A DNA stretch of 49,780 nucleotides, taken from the NCBI GenBank assembly GCA_030765865.1, contig JAVCDK010000038.1, positions 1-49,780 on the forward strand. The letters run 5' to 3'. The DNA is from Candidatus Celaenobacter antarcticus (GTDB taxonomy: Bacteria > Cloacimonadota > Cloacimonadia > JGIOTU-2). The stretch's first letter is position 1. Every line of letters starts with the position of its first letter. The notes beneath the pieces are model-generated. The model saw nothing but the letters and a program-made list of their open reading frames with translations. It did not search any database and had not been told where the DNA came from. The position numbers were made by a program, and so were the translations under genes. Shown here in pieces: positions 15,610 to 24,058 of this stretch.

Positions 15610-17814
15610 TTACATTATTCCAAGAAACTGCTGAATTGCAGGTGAAAACGCAACGATCAAACCTGCAAAAACAATACTTACCATGCTCATCAGTTTAATT
15701 AAAATATTAATAGAAGGACCGGCAGTATCTTTGAACGGATCTCCGACAGTATCACCAACTACACATGCCTTGTGAATTTCCGAACCCTTGCCGCCGTAGT
15801 GTCCGATTTCGACATATTTTTTTGCATTATCCCATGCGCCGCCCGAGTTATTCATCATAACTGCAAGAGTAAAACCGGTTGTCAGTCCTCCGACGAGGAG
15901 TCCCATCACTCCGGCAACACCAAGAATTAGACCAACAACAATAGGAGTGAGAATGCCTAGAATTGCTGGGGCAACCATTTCTTTCTGAGCCCCTTTAGTT
16001 GAAATGGATACGCACTTTGCATATTCAGGTTCGGCCGTGCCTTCCATAATGCCGGGAATTTCTTTAAATTGTCTACGAACTTCAGCAACCATATCACCCG
16101 CCGCACGACCAACCGCCTTGAGCGTCATCGCTGCAAAGACAAAGGTTACCATGGCACCAATAAATATGCCTATGAGCGCTTTGGGGTTCATAAGTGTAAT
16201 ATTATAATAATCAACAAAATTGGCAATAGAGGCAGTACTCAGGTCAACGCCTGCGATCATCGTTTTTCCTGCGAATTCCAAACCCTTTCGAACTTCTTCT
16301 AAATAAGCTGCAAGAAGTGCCATTGCAGTAAGCGCAGCAGAACCGATTGCAAATCCTTTTCCTGTTGCAGCAGTTGTATTTCCGACTGAGTCGAGGGCAT
16401 CGGTGCGTTCCCGTACCTCTTTTGGAAGTTTGGACATCTCGGCATTTCCACCGGCATTGTCCGCTATAGGACCAAAGGCGTCCATCGCGAGGGTGACACC
16501 GAGTGTAGAAAGCATGCCGACAGCACCAAAACCGATTCCGTACAATCCCATTTCCGGAATGCTGAAACCCTTACTCACTGCAAATGCAGAAAGAATGGCA
16601 ATGGCAATTATGATAACTGGAGCACCTGTGGATTTCATCCCAACTGCAAGTCCGTCTATTATCACAGTTGCAGGTCCGTATTCCGCCTGTTTTACTATTC
16701 CTCGGGTTGCTTTAAAGCTATAAGATGTTGAGCGTTCAGTAAAAACTCCGATCAGAATACCCGCAAGCAATCCTATTACCATAGCAAAAAATACGCCAAG
16801 TGAATATTCAGGAGGAAGCATCCATTTGGTGACAAAGAATGCAACAATTGCAATGAGGATCGAGCTGCCATACACTCCTTTATTCAGTGCGGACATAAGG
16901 TCTTTTGTGGTGGCATCTTCTTTTGTTGAAACCAGGTAAATGCCAAGTATTGAGAGGAATGCACCGATGCCGGCAAGGATCATAGGGGTTGTAACGAAAC
17001 GGATAGCAATGCCCTGCAATGCTGGTATTTTTATAGAGATTTGTGTGAACGCAGCCATGCCGAGTGCGGCAGTAGCTAATATAGAACCACAATAAGATTC
17101 ATACAGATCTGCACCCATACCTGCGACATCACCGACGTTATCACCTACATTATCTGCGATAGTGGCAGGATTACGAGGATCGTCTTCAGGAATACCAGCT
17201 TCTATTTTGCCAACTAGGTCGGCTCCCACATCAGCAGCTTTAGTATAAATACCTCCGCCGAGACGGGCAAAAAGCGCCTGTGTTGAAGCACCCATTCCGA
17301 AACTCAGCATGATCACGGTTATTGTATGAAGATCAACCTTGAAGAGATTCAGCACAAAGAACCATGTAGAGATGTCGATCAGTGCAAGTCCGACAACTAC
17401 GAGCCCCATCACACCACCGGCACGGAACGCGATAGTCAAACCCTTATTAAGACTTTGACGCGCACCCTGAGCGGTTCTGTTTGAGGCAAGGGTTGCTGTG
17501 TTCATTCCGATCCATCCTGCAAGTCCACTGAAAAATCCACCGGTCAAAAACGCCCATGGAATAAGCGGGTGGAGCACTTTCAGCACCCATGCCATGATAT
17601 TAAATACAATGAATGCACCAATGAAGAATTTTCCCACACCTTTATATTGCTGCTTGAGATATGCGAATGCTCCTTCGCGCACATACTTGGCGATTTTCTG
17701 CATCTGTTCATTACCCGGGTCTTCTTTCTTTACACTCTTATAAAGAACGAAAGAGAATATGAGGGCAATGATAGCACCAGCGGGAGCTACAATCCATAAC
17801 AAGGGGATATTCAT
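15610..17814 (-). CDS. hppA: Membrane pyrophosphatase (K+-dependent type)
   Basis: A 734-residue, roughly 16-helix enzyme that hydrolyses PPi and pumps H+ or Na+ across the cytoplasmic membrane. The substrate-binding [11 protein letters not shown] is at 195-205, followed by the [19 protein letters not shown] acidic region. [10 protein letters not shown] (about 479-488) has alanine at the position where K+-independent enzymes have lysine, so it should be K+-dependent. Whether it pumps Na+ or H+ cannot be decided by eye. TCAGGAGG precedes the ATG. It would recover energy from PPi and feed the same ion gradient used by the Mrp complexes that follow on the other strand. Confidence 0.96.
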   Translation of the reverse strand: MNIPLLWIVAPAGAIIALIFSFVLYKSVKKEDPGNEQMQKIAKYVREGAFAYLKQQYKGVGKFFIGAFIVFNIMAWVLKVLHPLIPWAFLTGGFFSGLAGWIGMNTATLASNRTAQGARQSLNKGLTIAFRAGGVMGLVVVGLALIDISTWFFVLNLFKVDLHTITVIMLSFGMGASTQALFARLGGGIYTKAADVGADLVGKIEAGIPEDDPRNPATIADNVGDNVGDVAGMGADLYESYCGSILATAALGMAAFTQISIKIPALQGIAIRFVTTPMILAGIGAFLSILGIYLVSTKEDATTKDLMSALNKGVYGSSILIAIVAFFVTKWMLPPEYSLGVFFAMVIGLLAGILIGVFTERSTSYSFKATRGIVKQAEYGPATVIIDGLAVGMKSTGAPVIIIAIAILSAFAVSKGFSIPEMGLYGIGFGAVGMLSTLGVTLAMDAFGPIADNAGGNAEMSKLPKEVRERTDALDSVGNTTAATGKGFAIGSAALTAMALLAAYLEEVRKGLEFAGKTMIAGVDLSTASIANFVDYYNITLMNPKALIGIFIGAMVTFVFAAMTLKAVGRAAGDMVAEVRRQFKEIPGIMEGTAEPEYAKCVSISTKGAQKEMVAPAILGILTPIVVGLILGVAGVMGLLVGGLTTGFTLAVMMNNSGGAWDNAKKYVEIGHYGGKGSEIHKACVVGDTVGDPFKDTAGPSINILIKLMSMVSIVFAGLIVAFSPAIQQFLGIM

Positions 17815-18433
17815 AGAGGATCCTCCTGAAATTAATGTTAATATGGCGACAGATTTCTAACCCCATTTAGCTTTGTCAAGGATTGGAAGTCGATAACATA
17901 CACACCCTCAAAATATTTTAATTACATGACACTTTTTGATAAGATGTCGATGAATTATCAAGAAAAGTGGAAGCACTTTTGTAACACAAGACTCCGATCT
18001 TGCGAAGATATTCGACATCCATCTTCATTTCATTACGTCGTGACAGGTCCTTCTTCATTTCATTTCAGTCTTCTCCGCCAGCTGGCGGATACACCCAGAC
18101 AAGACGCCGTGACAGGTCGGAATGTTGATCTACTCCCACACCTCTAAACCAAGTCCCAGTTTACCAGGGCATAATTTAATGTAGATAAACACAAGGGGAA
18201 TTAAGATATTTATACGCTATATTGGTGTGTCTTTATATTCAAATTTAAAGATATTTTGTGTCATAAAAGAAAAATGTAATTTTAAAATGCTATTGATTTT
18301 TAAATAAAAAAATCTTTCTCAGAAAAACTTGACACGTTAACAAATACCAAATGTTTTACCGACCAAATAATTTAATTCGAAAATTAATTTATTATATGAT
18401 CAGACCTAAACGCTTGAGTGAGAAAGGACAGAA
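17815..18433. other. Divergent intergenic region of hppA and the redox operon
   Basis: These 619 bases separate divergent genes, so promoters for both are expected. TTGACA hexamers lie at 17874-17879 (minus strand) and 18329-18334 (plus strand), but neither has a convincing -10 at 16-18 bases. Two copies of CGTGACAGGTC (18039-18049, 18108-18118), two of CTTCATTTCATT and the palindrome TCCGCCAGCTGGCGGA (18074-18089) form a repeat element. A 73-codon frame at 17926 is made of this repeat and is not considered a gene. 18130-18433 is AT-rich. Confidence 0.5.
18022..18118. repeat. Dispersed CATTAC..CGTGACAGG repeat element
   Basis: CGTGACAGGTC occurs exactly at 18039-18049 and 18108-18118, with the perfect 16-nt palindrome TCCGCCAGCTGGCGGA (18074-18089) between. 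Related copies, CATTACGCCGCG at 9907 and ACATTACAGCGTGACG at 10150, are found in the other gene-free region. It looks like a REP-like family. Confidence 0.5.
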
Positions 18434-19456
18434 ATGGTCGTTTCAAAATCCGATCTAATTAAATTTTTCGATACAGTACAATCTGAATTTGATATTTTTG
18501 TTCCCTATCAAACTGAGAGGGAAAAGGACGATCTCGTATTCAAGCAATATGATTCTGAAAAGGAATTTGTGCTCGATAAATACCGTACTATTGATCCAGT
18601 GCGAACTCTATTTTATTTGCCTTCAGAAAGTGTGCTTCCCCCTTCTGCAAAAACTAATAAAAGAATTATTGCAGGTGTGAAAAACTGTGATCTTCTCGGG
18701 CTTGCTGTTCTGGACGATGCACTTCTCAATGATAATTTTGTAGAGCCAAATTACAAAATCTGGAGAGATAGTTCCTATATCATAAGCTGCGATTGTACAG
18801 ATGCATTGCAGACATGTCATTGTGTTTTGCTTGATAATAATCCATATCCAAATAATGACACAGAAGGCGATGCATTATTTGATCTAAATGTTTCTCCAGT
18901 TGAAGATAAATTCATTATTGAGGTTGGCAGCAAGAAGGGAGAAGAACTTCTTGAGAAGATCAAGGAAGTTTGTACGCTTACAGAAGTCACTAATAATGAT
19001 AAAGAAATTCGCGAAGCAAATCATGCTGAGGTTCTCAAAAAAGTCCGTGATATAAATTCTGATTTTACACAGGACAGACATTATGATGTCATCACAGAGA
19101 ACAAGGAAGCTTCTGTATGGAAAGAGTTCTGCAATGAATGTGTGCAGTGCGGCGCATGTACAAATATTTGCCCGACGTGTTACTGCCTAATTCTTAATGA
19201 TGAAAGCACGAAAGAAGAATTCCGCAAGGTTCGTTCGTGGGATTCCTGTCAGCTTGTAGGATATGCAGAAGTTGCCGGCGGAGGAACTCCCCGCGAGCAC
19301 AGATGGGAAACCTTCAGAAACCGCTATCAGTGCAAATACAATTTCATGAAATTCAATTTCGATAAATTAGGATGCACAGGATGTGGGCGTTGTATTTCCG
19401 CCTGTCCTGCTGAAATCGATTTACGAGAAGTTATTCAAAGTTTACAGGAGGTTTAG
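18434..19456 (+). CDS. HydB/AsrA-like 4Fe-4S electron-transfer subunit
   Basis: A 340-residue cytoplasmic iron-sulfur protein of the type found as beta subunit of sulfhydrogenases and subunit A of anaerobic sulfite reductases. It has an N-terminal alpha/beta domain with GVKNCDLLGL and conserved cysteines (C85, C119, C121, C128, C130), then two ferredoxin-like sites, C233/236/239/242/246/249/251 and C314/317/320/324. It would relay electrons between the flavoprotein encoded next and a partner. The flavoprotein gene begins one base after its stop (TTG start). Its base composition (about 40% G+C in samples) matches the hydrogenase at 32953 onward, not the intervening block. Confidence 0.85.
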   Translation: MVVSKSDLIKFFDTVQSEFDIFVPYQTEREKDDLVFKQYDSEKEFVLDKYRTIDPVRTLFYLPSESVLPPSAKTNKRIIAGVKNCDLLGLAVLDDALLNDNFVEPNYKIWRDSSYIISCDCTDALQTCHCVLLDNNPYPNNDTEGDALFDLNVSPVEDKFIIEVGSKKGEELLEKIKEVCTLTEVTNNDKEIREANHAEVLKKVRDINSDFTQDRHYDVITENKEASVWKEFCNECVQCGACTNICPTCYCLILNDESTKEEFRKVRSWDSCQLVGYAEVAGGGTPREHRWETFRNRYQCKYNFMKFNFDKLGCTGCGRCISACPAEIDLREVIQSLQEV

Positions 19457-19457
19457 G

Positions 19458-20285
19458 TTGCCAGACAAAAACCCCTACGAAGTATTAAAAGCAGATGTCC
19501 TTGATGTCATCGAAGAATCTCCAACGATCAAATCTTTCTATCTTAAACCCGAAAGCCCCTTTGAGTTTGCCACAGGTCAGTTTATTGAGCTCTCATTACC
19601 AGGAATTGGTGAGGCGCCATTCACTCCATCATCATCTCATTATGAAACGGAAAAAATGTGGGTGACCATCATGAATGCCGGATTTGTGACAAATGAAATT
19701 CACAAAGTTCAAAAAGGTGATGTCATGGGTATTCGCGGACCCTATGGAAAGGGTTATCCTCTTGATAAGTTCAATGGAAAAGATGTCCTTCTTCTTGGTG
19801 GTGGTGTAGGACTTGCGCCTCTTCGGTGCCTGCTCCAAACCATGATCCATGATGCCAAAGATTACAAAAGTATCACTGTATGCTTTGGTGCAAGAACTCC
19901 TGCGGATATGATCTACCAGGATCAGATCGATGACTGGAAGAGTGTTGGCGGAGTTCGTCATCTCTGTACAGTCGACAAATGCTCTGAAGGTGACAAATGG
20001 CATGGAAAGACAGGCGTGGTCACAGTTCTGTTGGATGACGTCATTATTGATCCCAAAGATGCTATCGCAATTGTTTGTGGACCTCCTATCATGATGAAGT
20101 TTGGAACTTTCTCTTTGATTGATAAAGGTTTCAAGCCGGAGAATATTTATCTCTCAATGGAGAAAAAGATGTACTGCGGATTTGGCCAGTGCAGGCATTG
20201 CGTGATTGGTAAATATTATGCCTGCAAAGATGGTCCCGTGTTCACCTATGAACAGATCAAAGACGAAGAAAAGATCTGGGATTAA
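19458..20285 (+). CDS. HydG/AsrB/NfnA-like FAD, NAD(P) and 2Fe-2S reductase subunit
   Basis: A 275-residue ferredoxin-NADP reductase-type flavoprotein. It has an N-terminal FAD-binding barrel, a central NAD(P) domain starting near DVLLLGGGVGLAPLRCLL, and a C-terminal 2Fe-2S site with C240, C245, C248 and C256 (CGFGQCRHC...C), as in dihydroorotate dehydrogenase B and NfnA. A TTG start at 19458 was chosen because AGGAGG lies 6 bases upstream and the family begins there; an earlier frame overlaps the previous gene in its ferredoxin region. It is the probable NAD(P)H entry or exit point for the HydB-like partner. Confidence 0.88.
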   Translation: MPDKNPYEVLKADVLDVIEESPTIKSFYLKPESPFEFATGQFIELSLPGIGEAPFTPSSSHYETEKMWVTIMNAGFVTNEIHKVQKGDVMGIRGPYGKGYPLDKFNGKDVLLLGGGVGLAPLRCLLQTMIHDAKDYKSITVCFGARTPADMIYQDQIDDWKSVGGVRHLCTVDKCSEGDKWHGKTGVVTVLLDDVIIDPKDAIAIVCGPPIMMKFGTFSLIDKGFKPENIYLSMEKKMYCGFGQCRHCVIGKYYACKDGPVFTYEQIKDEEKIWD

Positions 20286-20308
20286 TTATTTTCGTGAGAG
20301 GATTTTAA

Positions 20309-20830
20309 ATGTTAGAAAAGGAAGTTGAAAAGAGATTTGGGTTGAAAAACTTTTTATATCTCTTTTTCTTTTTGATTGTTATATGGCTTGCCCTTACCAC
20401 AACATTTCAATGGCAAGAACTTATTGTCGGTATTTTCATCAGTTTGGTTCTCGCATTATTTTTAAATAAGAACTATATTGAATTAGGACTTCCTTCTTTA
20501 ACCATAAAAAAAGTCGCATTTATTATTGTATATATATTTGTCCTTTTTACAGAAATAATAAAAGCTAATTTTGATGTAGCATATAGGGTAATTCATCCAA
20601 AGATGCCGATAAAACCAGGAATTGTAATCATCAAGACAGAATTGAAGCAGGATATTGCCAAAATGATTCTGGCAAATTCGATTACTTTGACTCCTGGCAC
20701 ATTTACGCTGGACATTAAAGGGGACAAGCTTCTTATACATTGGATATATGTCCGTTCCGAAGGTATAGAAGAGTCTACAAAAAATATTGGTGAACGATTT
20801 GAAAAATATTTAAAGGTGATATTTGCATGA
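20309..20830 (+). CDS. mnhE: Mrp-type antiporter subunit E (complex A)
   Basis: A 173-residue membrane protein with two or three N-terminal helices and a cytoplasmic domain carrying the family pattern NFDVAYRVIHP then KPGIV, and LANSITLTPGTFTLDI. It belongs to the seven-subunit Na+(K+)/H+ antiporter module. It is the first gene of the AT-rich complex A block. GAGAGG precedes the ATG. The flavoprotein at 20841 follows closely. A paralogue sits at 41201 in complex B. Confidence 0.9.
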   Translation: MLEKEVEKRFGLKNFLYLFFFLIVIWLALTTTFQWQELIVGIFISLVLALFLNKNYIELGLPSLTIKKVAFIIVYIFVLFTEIIKANFDVAYRVIHPKMPIKPGIVIIKTELKQDIAKMILANSITLTPGTFTLDIKGDKLLIHWIYVRSEGIEESTKNIGERFEKYLKVIFA

Positions 20831-20840
20831 AGGATTTATT

Positions 20841-22193
20841 ATGTGTAAAAAAGAGATATTGATTATAGGCGGAAGTGCAGCAGGTATTACTGCCGCTATT
20901 ACTGCAAGAAGATATTATTCGGACGCTAGGATTACTATCATTCGTAAAGAAAAGGAAGTCTTAATTCCTTGTGGTATTCCATATATTTTTGGAACTCTTG
21001 GGTCGGCAGAGGAAGATATTATTGCTGATACTGTGCTATCAAAAAATAATATAGAGCTGATTATAGACGAAGTCATTTCTATAAATAAAGGCAACAGAAT
21101 TGTTAAAACTGCTGATGGGAAAACTCTTAAATATGATAAAATGATTTTAGCAACAGGGTCTTCGCCATCTATACCACCGATACCTGGCAGTGATATTGAG
21201 AATGTATTTCCTATAAAGAAAGAAATAAATTATATAAAGAAAATTCTAAGTAGAGTAAATGTGTCAAAGAATGTGTTAATAATCGGCGGCGGATTTATTG
21301 GTCTTGAGTTTGCTGATGAATTAAACAAAAAGAAGAATTTAAATGTTACAGTAATAGAACTTCTCCCATATTGTCTTCTTTTGGCCTGTGACGATGAATT
21401 TTGTAAAAAAGTAGAAAAAGCACTTATAGATAGAGGTATTAATCTATTAACTGAAAGAAAATCAAAAGCAATTTTAGGAGATAAAAAAGTAGAAGCTGTA
21501 GAATTAGAAAATGGTCAAAGAATCAATGCGGATTTAGTAATTTTGTGTACTGGGATTCATCCAAATATTAATTTAGCATTAAATGCTGGTTTAATGGTAG
21601 ATCGAAGAAAGGGTATAGTGGTTAATGATTTCATGATGACAAGTGATAATAATATTTTTGCTGCAGGTGATTGTACTCAAAAAAGATGTTATCTTAGCGG
21701 GGCACCGATTGTAATGGGATTAGCATCTATAGGTTCTACTCAAGCCAGGATAGCAGGAGCGAACTTATTTGGAGTCCGCCGAAGAATGGAATGTGCTGTT
21801 GGCATATTTTCTACACGTTTTGGTGAACTTGCGGTAGGTTCTGCCGGATTGACCCAGAGAGCTGCAGAAGGTAATAATATCGATGTGATAATAAGCCAGG
21901 CGATTGCACCAGATAAACATCCGGGTTATCTTCCTGAGACTTGTGAGACCGGTGTAAAATTGATTTTTGAAAGGGATACAGGTTTACTTATAGGTGGACA
22001 GGTTTATGGTGGCGCATCAGTTGGAGAATTAATCAATTTTATAGGTTCTCTTATCCAAACTAAAAAAAGGGCAGATGAAATATGTACTTTCCAAATAGGC
22101 ACTCACCCTTTATTAACCGCTTCCCCGATGGCATATCAGATTATTAATGCATCTCAAGTTGCTTTAACAGATTTGAGAAAAGTGAGGTTATAA
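20841..22193 (+). CDS. CoA-disulfide reductase/NAD(P)H:sulfur reductase-like flavoprotein
   Basis: A 450-residue pyridine-nucleotide-disulfide oxidoreductase. It has an FAD motif GGSAAGITAAI (10-20), an active-site-like cysteine C44 in IPCGIPY, an NAD(P) motif IIGGGFIGLEFADEL (about 150-164), and FAD contact NIFAAGDCTQ. C44 corresponds to the redox cysteine of CoA-disulfide reductases and NSR-type elemental sulfur reductases (usually CGLPY). A single-base overlap with mnhF and a position between mnhE and mnhF place it inside the operon. A TTG at 20823 is in frame, but ATG at 20841 with AAGGAT is preferred. The substrate may be CoA disulfide, polysulfide or oxygen. Confidence 0.85.
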   Translation: MCKKEILIIGGSAAGITAAITARRYYSDARITIIRKEKEVLIPCGIPYIFGTLGSAEEDIIADTVLSKNNIELIIDEVISINKGNRIVKTADGKTLKYDKMILATGSSPSIPPIPGSDIENVFPIKKEINYIKKILSRVNVSKNVLIIGGGFIGLEFADELNKKKNLNVTVIELLPYCLLLACDDEFCKKVEKALIDRGINLLTERKSKAILGDKKVEAVELENGQRINADLVILCTGIHPNINLALNAGLMVDRRKGIVVNDFMMTSDNNIFAAGDCTQKRCYLSGAPIVMGLASIGSTQARIAGANLFGVRRRMECAVGIFSTRFGELAVGSAGLTQRAAEGNNIDVIISQAIAPDKHPGYLPETCETGVKLIFERDTGLLIGGQVYGGASVGELINFIGSLIQTKKRADEICTFQIGTHPLLTASPMAYQIINASQVALTDLRKVRL

Positions 22194-22450
22194 TGGATTC
22201 AACATTGCTTGTTTTTATGGTAATTATAGGAATAGGCATTTTTCTAAGTTTTTTGCGTATGTTAATTGGTCCTACTGCATCTGATAGAGCTGTTGCAGTT
22301 GATACTATTACCACAACTGTAGTTGCTTTACTGGTTCTATTAGGTTTTGTTTTCAAAAGATATGTTTACCTCGATGTTTCACTGGTATATTCTTTATTGG
22401 CTTTTGTTGGACTAGTCGCTATTGCAAGATTTCTGGAAAAGGGGATTTAA
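22193..22450 (+). CDS. mnhF: Mrp-type antiporter subunit F (complex A)
   Basis: An 85-residue three-helix membrane protein with the family signature RMLIGPTASDRAVAVDTI and a C-terminal ARFLEKG. It is part of the Mrp Na+/H+ antiporter module. It overlaps the preceding flavoprotein gene by one base and adjoins mnhG directly, indicating translational coupling. Confidence 0.93.
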   Translation: MDSTLLVFMVIIGIGIFLSFLRMLIGPTASDRAVAVDTITTTVVALLVLLGFVFKRYVYLDVSLVYSLLAFVGLVAIARFLEKGI

Positions 22451-22783
22451 ATGGAATTATTTGGTGTGATAATTACAGGAATTGGTGTAATGTTTTTATT
22501 TCTTGGAAATCTTGGCATTCTGCGACTACCTGATGTTTACAATCGGATTCAAGCAGGGACAAAATGCACAACTCTGGGTGCTGTTCTCACTATTATGGGT
22601 GTTGGGATAATGCAGCCAGCCTGGCTCTGGAAATGTCTGCTTATTGCATTATTTGTTTTGGTGACAAATCCCATTTCCAGCCATGCAATAGCCAGGGGTT
22701 CCCATAAAAGTGGAGTTCCTCTATGTGATAGAAGCGTTGTGGATAAGTCGGAAGAATTTGAGGAATATAAGGAGGAAAAATGA
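22451..22783 (+). CDS. mnhG: Mrp-type antiporter subunit G (complex A)
   Basis: A 110-residue protein with three hydrophobic helices and the typical LGNLGILRLPDVYNRIQAGT segment followed by NPISSHAIARGSHKSG. It is part of the Mrp antiporter module. Its stop overlaps the start of the DUF4040 gene (ATGA). Confidence 0.93.
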   Translation: MELFGVIITGIGVMFLFLGNLGILRLPDVYNRIQAGTKCTTLGAVLTIMGVGIMQPAWLWKCLLIALFVLVTNPISSHAIARGSHKSGVPLCDRSVVDKSEEFEEYKEEK

Positions 22784-23019
22784 TAATTGTGGTTTCTTTG
22801 TTGATAATCTTAATGCTAATTTCCGCAATTGCAGCACTTATTTATAAGGATTTGATTAGTGCAGTGATTGCTGCTTGTATGGTCAGTTTAATAGCAGCAG
22901 TACTATTCTATTTTCTTCAAGCGCCTGATGTAGCGATGGCTGAAGCATCTATTGGAGCAGCATTGGTCACTGCTATATTTGTTATAGCAATCCGAAGAAC
23001 AAGAAGGCATGAAGAATGA
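22780..23019 (+). CDS. DUF4040/MbhD-like antiporter subunit (complex A)
   Basis: A 79-residue protein with three helices and the DUF4040 motif FYFLQAPDVAMAEASIGAAL. It corresponds to MbhD of membrane-bound hydrogenases and to part of the C-terminal extension of MrpA. It stands alone here, whereas in complex B the same domain is fused to the next one. It overlaps its neighbours by 4 bases on both sides. Confidence 0.9.
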   Translation: MIIVVSLLIILMLISAIAALIYKDLISAVIAACMVSLIAAVLFYFLQAPDVAMAEASIGAALVTAIFVIAIRRTRRHEE

Positions 23020-23699
23020 GAAAAATTATCGGTATTATCTTATTAATTATTATTTGTTGGGGAATTATTTTAGCCCTACATAAAATCCCTTTTGGAATAC
23101 CAAAAACAAAAGTTGGCGAATATTATATAGATAAAGGAAGGGAAGAAACGGGAGCTGCAAATATTGTTACGTCAGTAGTAGTTAATTATCGTGGATTTGA
23201 TACACTGGGCGAAGTTACAATACTTTTTTTGGCAGCAATTGGATTGGGAGCTGTTTTGTCGAACTTCAAGGAAAAAGGAAAAAGGAAAATTGAACTGGCC
23301 AGTTTAATACTGAAAACAGGTTGTCGTTTCTTATTTCCTTTAATACTTCTTTTTGGTGCGTATATTTTTATTCATGGACATCTTACTCCTGGGGGCGGCT
23401 TCCAGGGGGGAGCTATTATTGCGTCCGCTTTCCTTCTCGTTTATCTTGGTTGCCGTGGAAGGATATTCAATGAAGTTGGTTGTAAAATTACTGAATCCCT
23501 AAGCGGTTTGGTTTTTATCGTGATGGGATTAATTGGTTTGACAGTTGGGGGACACTATTTTCTATCCAATTTCATGCTGACAGGTCAGATAAATACTTTA
23601 TTCAGTGCAGGCATAATACCAATAATTTATATCGCAATCGGACTGAAAGTCGGTTCGGAATTGACGGGGGTTATTGATAATTTAATGGAGAAAAGTTAA
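23016..23699 (+). CDS. MbhE-MnhB fused antiporter subunit (complex A)
   Basis: A 227-residue membrane protein made of two modules. Residues about 1-90 hold the MbhE-like segment (GEYYIDKGREETGAANIVTS, then NYRGFDTLGEVTILF). Residues about 95-227 form an MnhB domain (IFIHGHLTPGGGFQGGAIIA). In complex B the junction falls elsewhere: MbhD-MbhE fused and MnhB separate. It is part of the antiporter region that couples redox work to ion movement. Confidence 0.9.
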   Translation: MRKIIGIILLIIICWGIILALHKIPFGIPKTKVGEYYIDKGREETGAANIVTSVVVNYRGFDTLGEVTILFLAAIGLGAVLSNFKEKGKRKIELASLILKTGCRFLFPLILLFGAYIFIHGHLTPGGGFQGGAIIASAFLLVYLGCRGRIFNEVGCKITESLSGLVFIVMGLIGLTVGGHYFLSNFMLTGQINTLFSAGIIPIIYIAIGLKVGSELTGVIDNLMEKS

Positions 23700-24058
23700 T
23701 GGATTTTTTATCTAATTATATTTATTACATTGGTGCTTTCGGACTTATATTTATTGGTCTTTTTATTATACTGGTAAAGCATAACCTGATCAAAGTAATA
23801 ATAGGAATAGGCATTCTTGATACGGGGGTAAATCTATTTATCGTTGCTGTGGGTTATATAAGCAAAGGAACTGCTCCTATATTTTCCAAATCCGGTCTCG
23901 ATGCTAAGAATATGGTTGATCCGGTTCCTCAGGCTTTGGTGCTGACATCTATTGTAATCGGAGTTGCGATATTAGCTCTTGCTCTTTCTTTAGCAATAAG
24001 ATTATATCAGCATTACGGAACACTTGATCTTCGTAAGATAAAGGAGCAAAGATGGTAA
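23699..24058 (+). CDS. mnhC: Mrp-type antiporter subunit C, NuoK-like (complex A)
   Basis: A 119-residue three-helix protein homologous to NuoK, with GIGILDTGVNLFIVAVGY and the C-terminal DPVPQALVLTSIVIGVA. Its start overlaps the preceding stop by one base and its end overlaps mnhD by 7 bases. Confidence 0.93.
   Translation: MDFLSNYIYYIGAFGLIFIGLFIILVKHNLIKVIIGIGILDTGVNLFIVAVGYISKGTAPIFSKSGLDAKNMVDPVPQALVLTSIVIGVAILALALSLAIRLYQHYGTLDLRKIKEQRW

Noticed and set aside
17926-18147. 73-codon plus-strand open frame between hppA and the HydB-like gene
   Set aside because: It is composed of the CATTAC/CGTGACAGG repeat and a palindrome, lacks a ribosome binding site and has no recognisable protein pattern.
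18329-18343. TTGACACGTTAACAA as a Rex-type redox operator for the HydBG-like genes
   Set aside because: Only the right half matches a Rex half-site; symmetry is poor. It may equally be a -35 box.
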